A stretch of DNA of 64,000 bases from Streptomyces lomondensis (GTDB lineage: Bacteria > Actinomycetota > Actinomycetes > Streptomycetales > Streptomycetaceae), in assembly GCF_014651035.1 (NCBI RefSeq), contig NZ_BMWC01000002.1:620001-684000 (forward strand), in the 5' to 3' direction. Shown in pieces: positions 42,016 through 54,040 of the stretch. The notes under the pieces were generated by a model. It ran no database searches. It was not told where the DNA came from and saw only the letters and a program-made list of their open reading frames with translations. Numbering within the stretch: the stretch's first letter is position 1; each line of letters starts with the position of its first letter. The translations under genes were made by a program, and so were the position numbers.

Positions 42016-43272
42016 ATGCCCGACAGCCAGCCGCAACCACCGCCCCCGTCGTCCTCGCCGGGTCCCGCCGACCCGTCCTCGCTGCTGCTGTGCGGGGCGC
42101 GGCTCACCGACGGCCGGACCGTGGACGTACGGCTGGGCGGCGGGCGCATCGAGGCGGTCGGCACGGCGGGCAGCCTGGCGGCGGGCGCCACGCGCGCGTG
42201 CGGGGCGCGGGTGGACCTCAGCGGCTATCTGCTGCTGCCGGCCCCGGCCGAGGCGCACGCCCACGCCGACACGGCCCTGTCGGCCGACGCCGAGGGTCCG
42301 GTCTCGTACGAGCCCCAGGACGTCCAGCGCCGGGCGACCGAGGCCGCGCTGCTCCAGCTCGGGCACGGGGCGACGGCGGTGCGGGCGCACGTGCGCGTGG
42401 GGGACGTCCAGGGGCTGGGCGCGCTGGCGGCCGTGTTGCGGGCGCGGCGGGCGCTGCGGGGGCTGGCCGAGCTGACGACGGTGGCGATGCCCCGGGTGCT
42501 GACCGGGGTGGCCGGGGCGGACGGGCTCGCGGTGCTGCGGGACGCGGTGAAGATGGGCGCCTCGGTGGTGGGCGGCCGGCCGGATCTCGACCCGGATCCG
42601 ACGGGGTACGTCGAGGCGGTGCTGGAGGTCGCCTCCGAGCACGGCTGTCCGGTCGACCTGCACACGGACGCCGGGGATCCGGCGCGGCTGGCCCGGCTCG
42701 CGGCCATGGCGGGCGGGCTGCGTCCCGGGGTGACGCTCAGCCCGTGCGGCGACCTAGGCCGGCTCCCTTCCGAGGTGGCCTCGCGGACGGCCGACCAGCT
42801 CGCGGCGGCCGGGGTGGCGGTGGTGTGCCTGCCGCAGGGCGGCTGCTGCGGCGTCGACCGGCGGGGCGCGGCTCCGGTGCGGCTGCTGCGCGCGGCCGGG
42901 GTGCGGGTGGCCGCCGGGAGCGGGGCGCTGCGGGACGTGTCCAATCCCGTGGGGCGCGGCGACCCGCTGGAGGCGGCCTATCTGCTGGCCTCGCGCTACG
43001 GGCTGGCGCCCGAGGAGGCGTACGACGCGGTGAGCTCCTCGGCGCGGGCGGTGCTCGGGCTGCCGGAGGTCCGGGTGGAGGCGGGGTTCCCGGCCGAGCT
43101 GCTCGCGGTGCGCGGGGACCGGCTGGCGGGGGCGCTGTCGCTGGCGTACAGCCGGGTGGTCGTGCACCGGGGGCGCGTGGTGGCGCGGACCAGCGCGGTG
43201 CGGGAGTACTGCAGTTCGGCGGCCTCGGTGGAACTGGGGCTGCCGCGGCAGGGGCGGGGCGAGGTGTCGTAG
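42016..43272 (+). CDS. Amidohydrolase (cytosine deaminase-like), probably degenerate
   Basis: This gene encodes 418 residues. A proline-rich N-terminus, then the amidohydrolase beta-sandwich (LLLCGARLTDGRTVDVRLGG) and TIM barrel. The first metal pair is HAHAD (H-x-H). Later ligands look weak: DLHTDAGDPARL in place of DLHxDE, VTLSPCGDLGRLP without the expected SHC-type His, and AAGSGALRDVSNPVGRGDPL where the family has SDNVRD. Several metal or catalytic residues may therefore be lost, and activity is doubtful. It is upstream of an NAD(P)-binding protein on the same strand with a 65-nt gap. Confidence 0.7.
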   Translation: MPDSQPQPPPPSSSPGPADPSSLLLCGARLTDGRTVDVRLGGGRIEAVGTAGSLAAGATRACGARVDLSGYLLLPAPAEAHAHADTALSADAEGPVSYEPQDVQRRATEAALLQLGHGATAVRAHVRVGDVQGLGALAAVLRARRALRGLAELTTVAMPRVLTGVAGADGLAVLRDAVKMGASVVGGRPDLDPDPTGYVEAVLEVASEHGCPVDLHTDAGDPARLARLAAMAGGLRPGVTLSPCGDLGRLPSEVASRTADQLAAAGVAVVCLPQGGCCGVDRRGAAPVRLLRAAGVRVAAGSGALRDVSNPVGRGDPLEAAYLLASRYGLAPEEAYDAVSSSARAVLGLPEVRVEAGFPAELLAVRGDRLAGALSLAYSRVVVHRGRVVARTSAVREYCSSAASVELGLPRQGRGEVS

Positions 43273-43337
43273 GGCCCTCGGCGGGTGTGGCCCAAGTCGT
43301 GCGGCGGACGGGACCGTCCGGGCGTACGGTCGAAGGC

Positions 43338-43994
43338 ATGCGCATTGTCATCGCTGGTGGTCATGGTCAGATCGCGTTGCGGCTGGAGCGGCTGCTCGCC
43401 GCGCGCGGGGACGAGGTTGCGGGGATCATCCGCAAGGCCGAGCAGGCCGACGATCTGCGGCAGGCCGGGGCGGAACCGGTCGTGCTCGACCTGGAGTCGG
43501 CGTCCGTCGACGCGGTCGCGGAGCGGCTGCGGGGTGCCGACGCGGCGGTCTTCGCGGCGGGCGCGGGCCCGGGCAGCGGGGCGGCCCGCAAGGACACGGT
43601 GGACAAGGCCGCGGCGGTCCTCTTCGCGGACGCGGCCGTGAGGGCGGGCGTACGGCGCTTCCTGATCGTGTCGTCCATGGGCGCCGACCCGGAGCACCAG
43701 GGCGACGAGGTCTTCGACGTGTACCTGCGCGCCAAGGGCGAGGCGGACGCGTATGTGCGCGGCCTGGAGGATCTGGACTGGACGATTCTGCGCCCCGGTC
43801 GGCTCACCGACGACGCCGGCACCGGCCTGGTCCGCCTGGAGGCGCACACGGGCCGCGGCCCGATCCCCCGCGACGACGTGGCCGCCGTCCTGGCCGAGTT
43901 GGTGGACACCCCCGCGACGGCCGGGCTCACCCTGGAGCTGATCAGCGGGCCGGCGCCGGTGTCGGTGGCGGTGAAGTCGGTGGCGGGGAACTGA
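43338..43994 (+). CDS. NAD(P)-binding atypical short-chain dehydrogenase (sugar epimerase-like)
   Basis: This gene encodes 218 residues from ATG at 43338. The Rossmann motif IVIAGGHGQIALRLERLLAA is G-x-x-G-x-x-A-like; DVAAVLAELVDTPATAGLT and the SSMGADP motif (serine in place of the SDR catalytic triad) are typical of the NmrA/YwnB-like NAD(P)-binding family. It has no Tyr-x-x-x-Lys as YLRAKGEAD is shifted to KGEAD, common in this group. Probably a redox-sensing or sugar-nucleotide-like reductase of unknown substrate. Confidence 0.8.
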   Translation: MRIVIAGGHGQIALRLERLLAARGDEVAGIIRKAEQADDLRQAGAEPVVLDLESASVDAVAERLRGADAAVFAAGAGPGSGAARKDTVDKAAAVLFADAAVRAGVRRFLIVSSMGADPEHQGDEVFDVYLRAKGEADAYVRGLEDLDWTILRPGRLTDDAGTGLVRLEAHTGRGPIPRDDVAAVLAELVDTPATAGLTLELISGPAPVSVAVKSVAGN

Positions 43995-44034
43995 GGTTCG
44001 CGGCCGGGGCTCGGCTCCCGCGGCCGTCGAACGC

Positions 44035-44247
44035 CTAGAACAGGGGCAGTTGGCCCGGGAACTCCGGGACCGCGTAGCCGTCCAGGGACGGTTGCTCCGG
44101 GCCGAGGCGGGCCTGGCGGCGGGAGCCCGGGCATGAGGTGAGTTCGCCGTGCTCGCGGGCACCGGGCGGGTCGTGGCGCGCGTACCGCCCGGCGACGACG
44201 GCGATCTCTCGGCGGCACTCGGGGCAGGTTCTGCGGCGGGAGGACAT
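44035..44247 (-). CDS. Small conserved zinc-ribbon-like protein
   Basis: This gene encodes 70 residues from ATG at 44245-44247. MSSRRRTCPECRREIAVVAG has a CPEC pair and a later single Cys (SCPGSRRQA) near His residues, so a small zinc-binding fold is possible. The C-terminus is PSLDGYAVPEFPGQLPLF. Function is not known. It is convergent with the NAD(P)-binding gene, 40 nt apart. Confidence 0.65.
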   Translation of the reverse strand: MSSRRRTCPECRREIAVVAGRYARHDPPGAREHGELTSCPGSRRQARLGPEQPSLDGYAVPEFPGQLPLF

Positions 44248-44280
44248 GGGGCCAGTGTGCCGCGCGTGCGGCCCGCGCAT

Positions 44281-45727
44281 GCCTCTCCCCTGCCGCCCGT
44301 CCGTCACCGCCACGCTGCTCGCCGCCGCCGTCGCCACGCCGGTGACGGGCCGGCTCGGCGACATGTACGGCAAGCGACGGATGCTCCTGATCAGCCTCGT
44401 CATGCTGGTGGCCGGCTCGGTGACCGCCGCGCTCAGCGACTCGCTCGCCCCGATGATCGTCGGACGGGCGCTCCAGGGCCTCGCCTCGGGCGTGATCCCG
44501 CTCGGCATCAGCATCATCCGCGACGAACTGCCCGCCGAGCGGCTCGGCTCGGCGACCGCGCTCATGAGCGCCTCCCTCGGGGTCGGCGGCGCCCTGGGCC
44601 TGCCCGCCGCCGCGCTGATCGCGGACAACTTCGACTGGCACGCCCTGTTCTGGGCCTCGGCCGGACTGGGCGCCGTCGCCCTCGCGCTGGTGCCGGTCAT
44701 CGTGCCCGAGTCCCGTGTACGCACCGGCGGGCGCTTCGACCTGGCAGACCGCCCTGCCGTCCCAGAACGGGTTCAAGGCCGTCCCGGCCATCGGGGCGGG
44801 GGCCGCGCTGCTCGCCTCCATTGTCGCCTCGTTCATTCCGCGGCAGCGGACGGCGGAGGCGGGGGTGGAGGAGCCGGCGGGTGTGGAGGAGCCGGGTGCC
44901 GACGGGCCGGGTGTCGCCGAGTCGGTTGTCGTGAGCGCGCCCGTCGTCGCCGTCGAGGGTGGCGGGGCCGGGGTCCCCGTGCGGGGCCGTGGGCTCGGGG
45001 CGGAGCGGGTGCCGGTCGGCGGGGCCGCGGTGACGTTGATCTCGCTGGGCGGGAAGCAGCTCGGGCGGTCGGTCTCGCGGGCCGACGGGGCGTACGGCGT
45101 GGCCGCTCCCGCCGCCGGCTCGTACGTCCTGATCGCCTCGTCGGAGGGCTGCCGGCCGCAGGCCGCCACGATCGTCGTGGCCGGCGAGCCGGTGGCGTAC
45201 GACGTGCTGCTGAGCGGCGCCGGCGGCCTCGCCGGTGTGGTGCGGTCCGCGGACGGCGGGACGCCGGTCGCCGAGGCCGTGGTCATCGTGACGGACGTAC
45301 GCGGGGACGTGCTGGCCACCGGACGGACCGACGTGCTGGGCGAGTTCACCGTCACCGACCTGGTGCCGGGCCCGGTGACCCTCGCGGTCAGCTCCCCCAA
45401 GCACCGGCCGCTGGCCCAGGTCGTCGAGGTCGGCGGGGCCGGGACCGCCCGGGTCGAGCTGGAGCTGCGGCCCGGCGCGCAGGTGCGGGGCACGGTGCGC
45501 GGCGGGGGCGCCCCGCTGGGCGACGCGCGGGTGACGCTGGTGGACGCGGCGGGCAACGTGGTCGCCACGACATTGACCGGCGTCGACGGGGCGTACGCCT
45601 TCTCCGACCTGGACACCGGCGCGTACACGGTCACGCGACCGGCTACCCGCCCCAGGCGGCGCCGGTGACGGTCACGGGCGCCGGCGTGGACGACCACGAC
45701 ATCGAACTGGCCCACGCGAGCGAGTAG
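44281..45727 (+). pseudogene. Decayed MFS transporter with carboxypeptidase-regulatory-like repeats
   Basis: Coding similarity begins near 44296 with VTATLLAAAVATPVTGRLGD and MYGKRRMLL (helix 2 and motif A), so helix 1 is missing. MFS helices continue to about 44745 (IVPESRVRTGGRFDL), then the frame changes and jumps to NGFKAVPAIGAGAALLASIV, the last MFS helix; some 250 residues are lost. A tail of three Ig-like carboxypeptidase-regulatory repeats follows (GGAAVTLISLGGKQLGRSVS; GVVRSADGGTPVAEAVVIVT; GTVRGGGAPLGDARVTLVDA). Near 45640 a second shift (one G missing in ACGCGACC) returns to the first frame for YPPQAAPVTVTGAGVDDHDI. Three lesions mean it is not functional. Confidence 0.8.
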
Positions 45728-45770
45728 GCCGCGGTCTGCCAGGACAGACGCCCCGTCAGGCAGGGCGTGC

Positions 45771-49115
<3,345 letters not shown>

Positions 49116-49298
49116 CTATGTCCTGCGCGGTGCAGTGGACACCGTACCGATATTTATTTCCGCTGTTGTGCCCAGCCGTTCGTTCGGGAGAAAAGGGCAT
49201 TTCCCGGACCGGTGCGGAGGGCACGAATGGCTAGGCTGGTATCCGCTCATCCATTCTTTCCCTGCTCTTCCGTTCCCTTTCTCTCTCGGAGGTTTCTC

Positions 49299-49565
49299 AT
49301 GTCGCTGCGGGTTCGCCGCATCGCGGTCATTTCGCTCGCCGCGCTGGCTCTCACCGCGGGCGGGACGGTGGTGGCCGCCGGCGCCTCGGCACGGCCGGCG
49401 GACACCACCATCGGCAACCCCGGCCCCGACGGTTTCGGCGGCGGCCACGGCGGTGGCCACGGCGGCCACGGCGGCCACCACGACGGGCCGCTGCACTTCG
49501 GGCCCTTCGAGTTCCCCCGCTACGGCTCCGTCTCCGGCGGCTTCTCCTGGGGTGTGCGGGACTAG
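49299..49565 (+). CDS. Small secreted Gly/His-rich protein
   Basis: This gene encodes 88 residues from ATG at 49299, with GGAGG 7 nt upstream. Signal peptide MSLRVRRIAVISLAALALTA followed by GGTVVAAGASA and cleavage near residue 32. The mature part has a Gly/His block (GGGHGGGHGGHGGHHDG) with seven histidines that could bind metal, then PLHFGPFEFPRYGSVSGGFS. No family is recognised. It stands alone between the CAP gene and the ABC genes. Confidence 0.75.
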   Translation: MSLRVRRIAVISLAALALTAGGTVVAAGASARPADTTIGNPGPDGFGGGHGGGHGGHGGHHDGPLHFGPFEFPRYGSVSGGFSWGVRD

Positions 49566-49594
49566 CGGGAACCGATCACGTCGAGGGCCGTCCT

Positions 49595-49654
49595 GCGGGC
49601 AGCCGACAAGCCATGTACGCGGGCAGCCGACAAGCCATGTGCGCGGGCAGCCGG
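49595..49654. repeat. 24-bp tandem repeat, 2.5 copies
   Basis: Unit GCGGGCAGCCGACAAGCCAT plus GTAC or GTGC, at 49595-49618 and 49619-49642, with a 12-nt partial third copy to 49654. It is just downstream of the ABC permease stop. The unit has little self-complementarity; I see no function. Confidence 0.8.
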
Positions 49655-49659
49655 CCGGG

Positions 49660-50421
49660 TCAGCGCTTCAGCGTGGTCGCGCTGGCGACGAGCACCAGGA
49701 CCACGCACCCCAGGATGAGCAGCGCGTCGCGGACGAACAGTCCGGTGACGCCCGTGTGCGTGGCGGCCTCGCCGGCGGCCTGGACGGCGTACGTCATCGG
49801 CATGGCCTTGGCGACGGCCGACAGGGCGCCGTACATCTCGTCGCGCGGCACGAACAGGCCGCACACCAGGAACTGGGGCAGCACCCCGGCGGGCAGGAAC
49901 TGCACCGCCTGGAACTCGTTGCGCGCGAAGGCGCTCACGAGCAGGCCCAGTGCCAGCCCGAGCAGCGCGCCGAGCATGGCGATGACCATCAGCAGATAGG
50001 CGGGGCCCTTGATGTCCAGGCCGAGCGGACCGATGGACAGCAGCGTGGAGAGGACGGCCTGGAGCAGGGCCAGGAAGGCGAAGGCGAGGCTGTAGCCGAG
50101 CACGATGTCGAGCCGCCGCACGGGCATCGTCAGCAGCCGCTCGGCGGTGCCGGTGGTGCGTTCCCGCAGCGTGGACACGGACGCCACCAGGTACATCACG
50201 ATGACCGGGAAGATCCCGAAGACCTGGGGCCCGACCCGCTCGAAGGTGGCCTCCGAGTCGTGGAACATCAGCTTCAGCAGCACCATGAGCATGCACGGGA
50301 TGGCCAGCAGCAACGCGGTGCTGCCCTTGTCGCGGGAGATCTGCTGGAGCACCCGGACCGCGGTCGCGCCGGTGATCGTGGGCGAGAACGGCAGCCGCTC
50401 GGCCAGTCGGACGCCGCTCAC
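49660..50421 (-). CDS. ABC-2 type transporter permease (DrrB-like)
   Basis: This gene encodes 253 residues from GTG at 50421, overlapping the ATPase stop (GTGA). Six hydrophobic segments; the conserved run RERTTGTAERLLTMPVRRLD then FLPAGVLPQFLVCGLFVPRD and MPMTYAVQA is typical of ABC-2 exporters. It forms a pump with the ATPase that follows. The substrate is unknown; export of a lipid or a small natural product is possible given the terpenoid genes near it. Confidence 0.9.
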   Translation of the reverse strand: MSGVRLAERLPFSPTITGATAVRVLQQISRDKGSTALLLAIPCMLMVLLKLMFHDSEATFERVGPQVFGIFPVIVMYLVASVSTLRERTTGTAERLLTMPVRRLDIVLGYSLAFAFLALLQAVLSTLLSIGPLGLDIKGPAYLLMVIAMLGALLGLALGLLVSAFARNEFQAVQFLPAGVLPQFLVCGLFVPRDEMYGALSAVAKAMPMTYAVQAAGEAATHTGVTGLFVRDALLILGCVVLVLVASATTLKR

Positions 50422-51323
50422 CGCGCCGTGTCCGCGGCGAAGTAGGTCCGTTCCGCTTCCGGGGCGCCGCCCTGGTCGAGGAAGCCCGGCAGCGCGGGCA
50501 GCAGGCTCTGTTCCGCGGCCCGCCGCCGGGCGCGTTCCTCGGCGTCGGACGCAGCCTGCACCAGGTGCATGAACGCCTCTTCCACATCGTCGCAGCCGGT
50601 GTGCTCCAGCAGCGTCTCCCGGTCGGCGCCGGCCAGCAGCCGCCCGGACCGCATCAGCAGGAGCCGGTCACAGCGGTCGGCCTCGTCCATGACATGGCTG
50701 GAGATCAGCAGCGTGGTGCCCTCCTCGGCCAGCCGCTGGAAGACCAGCCACAACTCCCGGCGCACCATGGGGTCCAGGCCGACGGTCGGCTCGTCCATCA
50801 CGAGCAGGTCGGGCTTGTTCAGCAGCGCCACGGCCAGCGACACCCGCGAGTACTGGCCGCCCGACAGCCGGGCGACCAGCTTGTCCGCGTACGAGGCCAG
50901 GTCGACCTCCTTCACCACCCGGACCACCGCGTCCTCCCGGCGCCAGCCCCGCATGCCGAGGGCGGCGGCGAAGTAGCGCAGGTTCTCCAGCACCGTCAGG
51001 TCCGCGTAGACCGACGGTGCCTGGGTGACGTAGCCGACGCGGGTCCGCAGCTGCGGGGCGCCGGCCGCGTATCCGAGGACCTGGACGTGGCCCGCCGTGG
51101 TCTGCTGCACGCCGACCACGGAGCGCAGCAGCGTCGTCTTCCCGCAGCCGCTCGGCCCGAGCAGGCCGACGATGCAGCCGCGGGGGACGGTGAAGCTGAC
51201 GTCCTGCAGGACCGTGTGGCGGCCGCGGACCACCCGCAGCCCGTAGGCGGCCACGGCGGGGAGGTCCCCCGGCAGCGCTGCGCTCGTCTCGGTCTGGTGC
51301 ACGACTCCACTGTGTTTCGTCAC
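50418..51323 (-). CDS. ABC transporter ATP-binding protein (DrrA-like)
   Basis: This gene encodes 301 residues from GTG at 51323 (VTKHSGVVHQTETSAALPGD). Walker A GPSGCGKTT, Q-loop VTQAPS, signature LSGGQ, Walker B LLVMDEPTVGLDP, H-loop SSHVMDE. The C-terminal extension is Ala/Arg-rich, as in drug-export ATPases. It precedes the permease by a 4-nt overlap. Confidence 0.93.
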   Translation of the reverse strand: MTKHSGVVHQTETSAALPGDLPAVAAYGLRVVRGRHTVLQDVSFTVPRGCIVGLLGPSGCGKTTLLRSVVGVQQTTAGHVQVLGYAAGAPQLRTRVGYVTQAPSVYADLTVLENLRYFAAALGMRGWRREDAVVRVVKEVDLASYADKLVARLSGGQYSRVSLAVALLNKPDLLVMDEPTVGLDPMVRRELWLVFQRLAEEGTTLLISSHVMDEADRCDRLLLMRSGRLLAGADRETLLEHTGCDDVEEAFMHLVQAASDAEERARRRAAEQSLLPALPGFLDQGGAPEAERTYFAADTAR

Positions 51324-51496
51324 GATCGGTTCCGCTCGGAGCGGCCGCGGTACGGCCGGGGCTGCGGCGGTGGGTTGCGGCCATCGGCCAGGACGTGCCG
51401 CACGGCCATGGACCGCCGCACAGACAACGGCCCACCCGGACCGAAGTCACGGCTCTTGTCCCCGTCCGCCGGGATGGCCGTATCCGGCGGCCGGGC

Positions 51497-52540
51497 TCAG
51501 GACTCGCGGCGGGTCATCGCCCAGGCGATGTCCTGGAGTTGCCGGTAGGTGTCGGGGGTCAGCCGCGCCCACGACAGCGCCCGCAGCGCGGCCGCCACCT
51601 GGCGGCGGGCCTCCTGCTCCGCAGCCTCGCGGCCACCGGCCTCCGCCACCAGCTCGCGCGCCAGGGCGACGTCCTGTTCGTCGAGGGGGCGCGAAGAGGC
51701 ATACAGCGCACGGAGCCGGTCGGCCGCCGCGCCCTCGCCGCTCAGGGCCGCCACCACGGGCAGCGACTTCTTCCGCGCCGCGAGGTCGGCCCCCACCGGC
51801 TTGCCGCTGCGCGAGGTGCGGCCCCAGATGCCCAGGATGTCGTCGGCGCACTGGAAGGCCACGCCCAGGCGCCGCCCGAACTCCCTCAGTCCCCGTACCC
51901 GTTCGCCGTCCGCTCCGGCCAGGATGCCGCCGAGGGCGCACGAACACCCGATCAGCGACCCCGTCTTGCCCTCCGCCATGGCGAGGTACTGGGCCACCGA
52001 CACCTCCGGCGCCTTCTCGAACACCACATCGCGGCTCTGCCCCTCGACCAGCTCCATCAGGGCCGAGACCAGCTCCTTCACCGCTTCCGCCGCCCGCCGC
52101 CGGTCCACGTCGGCGAGCACCCGCATCGCCGACACGAGCAGGGCGTCGCCGGTCAGCACCGCCGCCGGGGTGCCGAACACCGACCAGGCGGCCGGCCGGT
52201 GGCGGCGCAGGGCGTCGCCGTCGATGACGTCGTCGTGCAGCAGGGTGAAGTCGTGCACCAACTCCACGGCGACCGCGCCCGGTACGGCGGCCTCCGGGCT
52301 GCCGCCGACCGCCGCGGCGGACAGCAGGGCCAGGGCCGGGCGGACGGACTTGCCGGTGCGGGACGCCGTCGCCATCGGTGTGCCGTCGGCCTCGCACCAG
52401 CCGCAGTGGTACCCCGCCACCCGGCTCTCGGCCGCCGGCAGTGCGGCCAGGGCCGACCGGAGGGCGGGGTTCAGCAGGCCGTCGACCCAGCCCAGACGTG
52501 GAAATGTGCCGACCGGCGCCGGGTCGGTGATCTGCGCCAT
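51497..52540 (-). CDS. Polyprenyl (geranylgeranyl-type) diphosphate synthase
   Basis: This gene encodes 347 residues from ATG at 52538-52540 with GAGGAG upstream. First aspartate-rich motif D103-D104-V-I-D107 in HDFTLLHDDVIDGDALRRHR; second at about 231-235 (FQCADDILGIWG). A phenylalanine stands five residues before the first motif, which in this family limits chain length to about C15-C20. It condenses IPP onto allylic diphosphates. It is adjacent to the ABC pump and 3 kb from the terpene synthase, so it may feed that enzyme. Confidence 0.88.
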   Translation of the reverse strand: MAQITDPAPVGTFPRLGWVDGLLNPALRSALAALPAAESRVAGYHCGWCEADGTPMATASRTGKSVRPALALLSAAAVGGSPEAAVPGAVAVELVHDFTLLHDDVIDGDALRRHRPAAWSVFGTPAAVLTGDALLVSAMRVLADVDRRRAAEAVKELVSALMELVEGQSRDVVFEKAPEVSVAQYLAMAEGKTGSLIGCSCALGGILAGADGERVRGLREFGRRLGVAFQCADDILGIWGRTSRSGKPVGADLAARKKSLPVVAALSGEGAAADRLRALYASSRPLDEQDVALARELVAEAGGREAAEQEARRQVAAALRALSWARLTPDTYRQLQDIAWAMTRRES

Positions 52541-52903
52541 GTACTGCTCCTCAAGACATGAACGGGGACCGCGTTCGGCTCGACTGCCGGTCACGCACCC
52601 GCCTCAGTCAATCGGTGGCCACACGCCCCGGAGAAGCCGCAGCGCACCGCCCGTCCAAAGATCACTTACCCGGACCAGCCCTGCTACGGTGCATCTAGCC
52701 GACAATCGGGCCATGACACCGGCGAGTTGCGGGCCGGGCCGGAACAGTGGTGGTCAGCGCGCTGCGGGAGCGGGCGAGAGCCCGCCGACGCCGCCGTCAG
52801 CGTCAACCTCCGGCTGACGCCCGGAGGCTGCGGCACCGTTTCTGCATACGACCGCCGAGTGATCTCCGTGCGCGTCCGGCGGGCCTGGCCGGGCAGGTCG
52901 CCC
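52541..52903. other. Gap between the prenyl synthase and the HNH nuclease
   Basis: About 360 nt between the prenyl synthase, which points left, and the nuclease, which points right, so it must hold two divergent promoters. I see no gene: open frames here have no Shine-Dalgarno and no similarity. No clear operator or hairpin is seen. Confidence 0.4.
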
Positions 52904-53578
52904 ATGCTGCTGCGCGTGATCGTTTCCCTGGCACGAGCCTGTGCTGCCGCCCTGCTCGGCACCGCCTGCACCTTCGCCCTGTCCTGCCCCGCGCATGCCG
53001 CGAAATCCCTGCCCCTGGACCAAGCCGTCGCCGCCCTGCCCCAGGCCGCGGAGTCCCGGGACGGCTACGAGCGGGCCAGCTTCACGTACTGGAACGCCGG
53101 CGCCAACCCCGACGACGGGTGCGACACCCGCGACGAGGTGCTGATCGCCGAGGCGGTCGAACCACCGGCCACCGGCCCCGACTGCAAGCTGAAGGGCGGC
53201 ACCTGGTCGTCCTACTACGACGCCCGCCAGATCACCTCGGCGGCGGCCATGGACGTCGACCACATGGTGCCGCTGCCCGAGGCCTGGGACTCCGGCGCCT
53301 CCCAGTGGAAGGCATCCCGCCGCGAGGCATACGCCAACGACCTCGCGGACCCGCGCACGCTGGTGGCCGTCTCCGCCGCCGCGCACCGCAGCAAGGCCGA
53401 CCAGGATCCCGCCGAGTGGCTGCCGCCCAACAGCAAGGCGACGTGCCGCTACATCGTCGAGTGGACGGCGGTGAAACTGCGCTGGAGCCTCACCGCGGAC
53501 ACCGAGGAGCGCGAGTCCCTCGCCCGCCTGGCCGAGGCTTGCCCGGATGCCACGGTGACGTATACGCCGGCGCCGTAG
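52904..53578 (+). CDS. Secreted HNH endonuclease
   Basis: This gene encodes 224 residues from ATG at 52904. Signal peptide VSLARACAAALLGTACTFAL then SCPAHA. The HNH-type core is ITSAAAMDVDHMVPLPEAWD (D-x-D-H motif), ending in HRSKADQDPAEWLPPNSKAT where the usual N and H/N of the beta-beta-alpha-metal fold follow. These extracellular HNH proteins (DUF1524-like/GmrSD family) are frequent in Streptomyces and probably scavenge DNA. Confidence 0.85.
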   Translation: MLLRVIVSLARACAAALLGTACTFALSCPAHAAKSLPLDQAVAALPQAAESRDGYERASFTYWNAGANPDDGCDTRDEVLIAEAVEPPATGPDCKLKGGTWSSYYDARQITSAAAMDVDHMVPLPEAWDSGASQWKASRREAYANDLADPRTLVAVSAAAHRSKADQDPAEWLPPNSKATCRYIVEWTAVKLRWSLTADTEERESLARLAEACPDATVTYTPAP

Positions 53579-53723
53579 CCCCGGGGGGCCGTGGCTGGTG
53601 TGGTCTGTGCTGCCGGTGCTGTCGGTGTCACCGCACCGGCAGCACCGTTGTTCGGCGCGCATCGGCAGGCGTCACGCCGCAGGTGAGACGCATCACCCAG
53701 AACCCAGCGGGGCCAGCACGCAA

Positions 53724-53767
53724 AAGACCCCCTCCCACCTGCGTCTCCGCAGATGAGAGGGGGTCTT
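53724..53767 (-). terminator. Terminator downstream of the tRNA-Tyr remnant
   Basis: AAGACCCCCTC (53724-53734) / GAGGGGGTCTT (53757-53767), a perfect 11-bp stem with a 22-nt loop. It would have ended the tRNA transcript. It also follows the HNH gene. Confidence 0.75.
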
Positions 53768-53775
53768 CCCCAGTG

Positions 53776-53820
53776 TGGCGGCGCTAGGATTCGAACCTAG
53801 GAAGGCTGAGCCACACCGCC
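53776..53820 (-). pseudogene. tRNA-Tyr remnant lacking the D and anticodon arms
   Basis: 45 nt: 5' GGCGGTGTG, then GCTCAGCCTTCC (end of the long variable arm of a class II tRNA), T arm CTAGGTTCGAATCCTAG and CGCCGCC plus discriminator A. The 5' GGCGGTG pairs fully with CGCCGCC. The middle, including the anticodon, is absent. The order CGGCTCAGCC-TAGGTTCGAATC is typical of actinobacterial tRNA-Tyr. This locus, just ahead of yajQ, is the tRNA-Tyr attachment site used by SLP1-type elements in Streptomyces coelicolor. Confidence 0.75.
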
Positions 53821-54040
53821 GGGGTAGCTGCCCGGCGAGCCGCTTTTTCGGCGGCGCTCCGTGGCAACGACGTAAACAATACCCGATGTGGAGGGGTGCT
53901 TCGCCACCCGATTGATCGGCGCCCGGGGGGCGGGGGGTGGCTAGGCTTGTCCGGATGCGGCCAGGGGCCTGAACAGGTCCGCCGGCTGCCACGTACGCCG
54001 GTACGCACGACACGCACCCCGATACAAGGAGCCACAGGAC

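Noticed and set aside
49595..49654. CRISPR-like repeat
   Set aside because: Units are directly adjacent with no spacers and only 2.5 copies; no cas genes in the window.
53776..53820. Functional tRNA gene
   Set aside because: No D arm or anticodon; only acceptor, variable-arm end and T arm are present.
53579..54040. Integrated SLP1-type element
   Set aside because: No integrase, Rep or transfer gene is found on either side; only the tRNA remnant is left.
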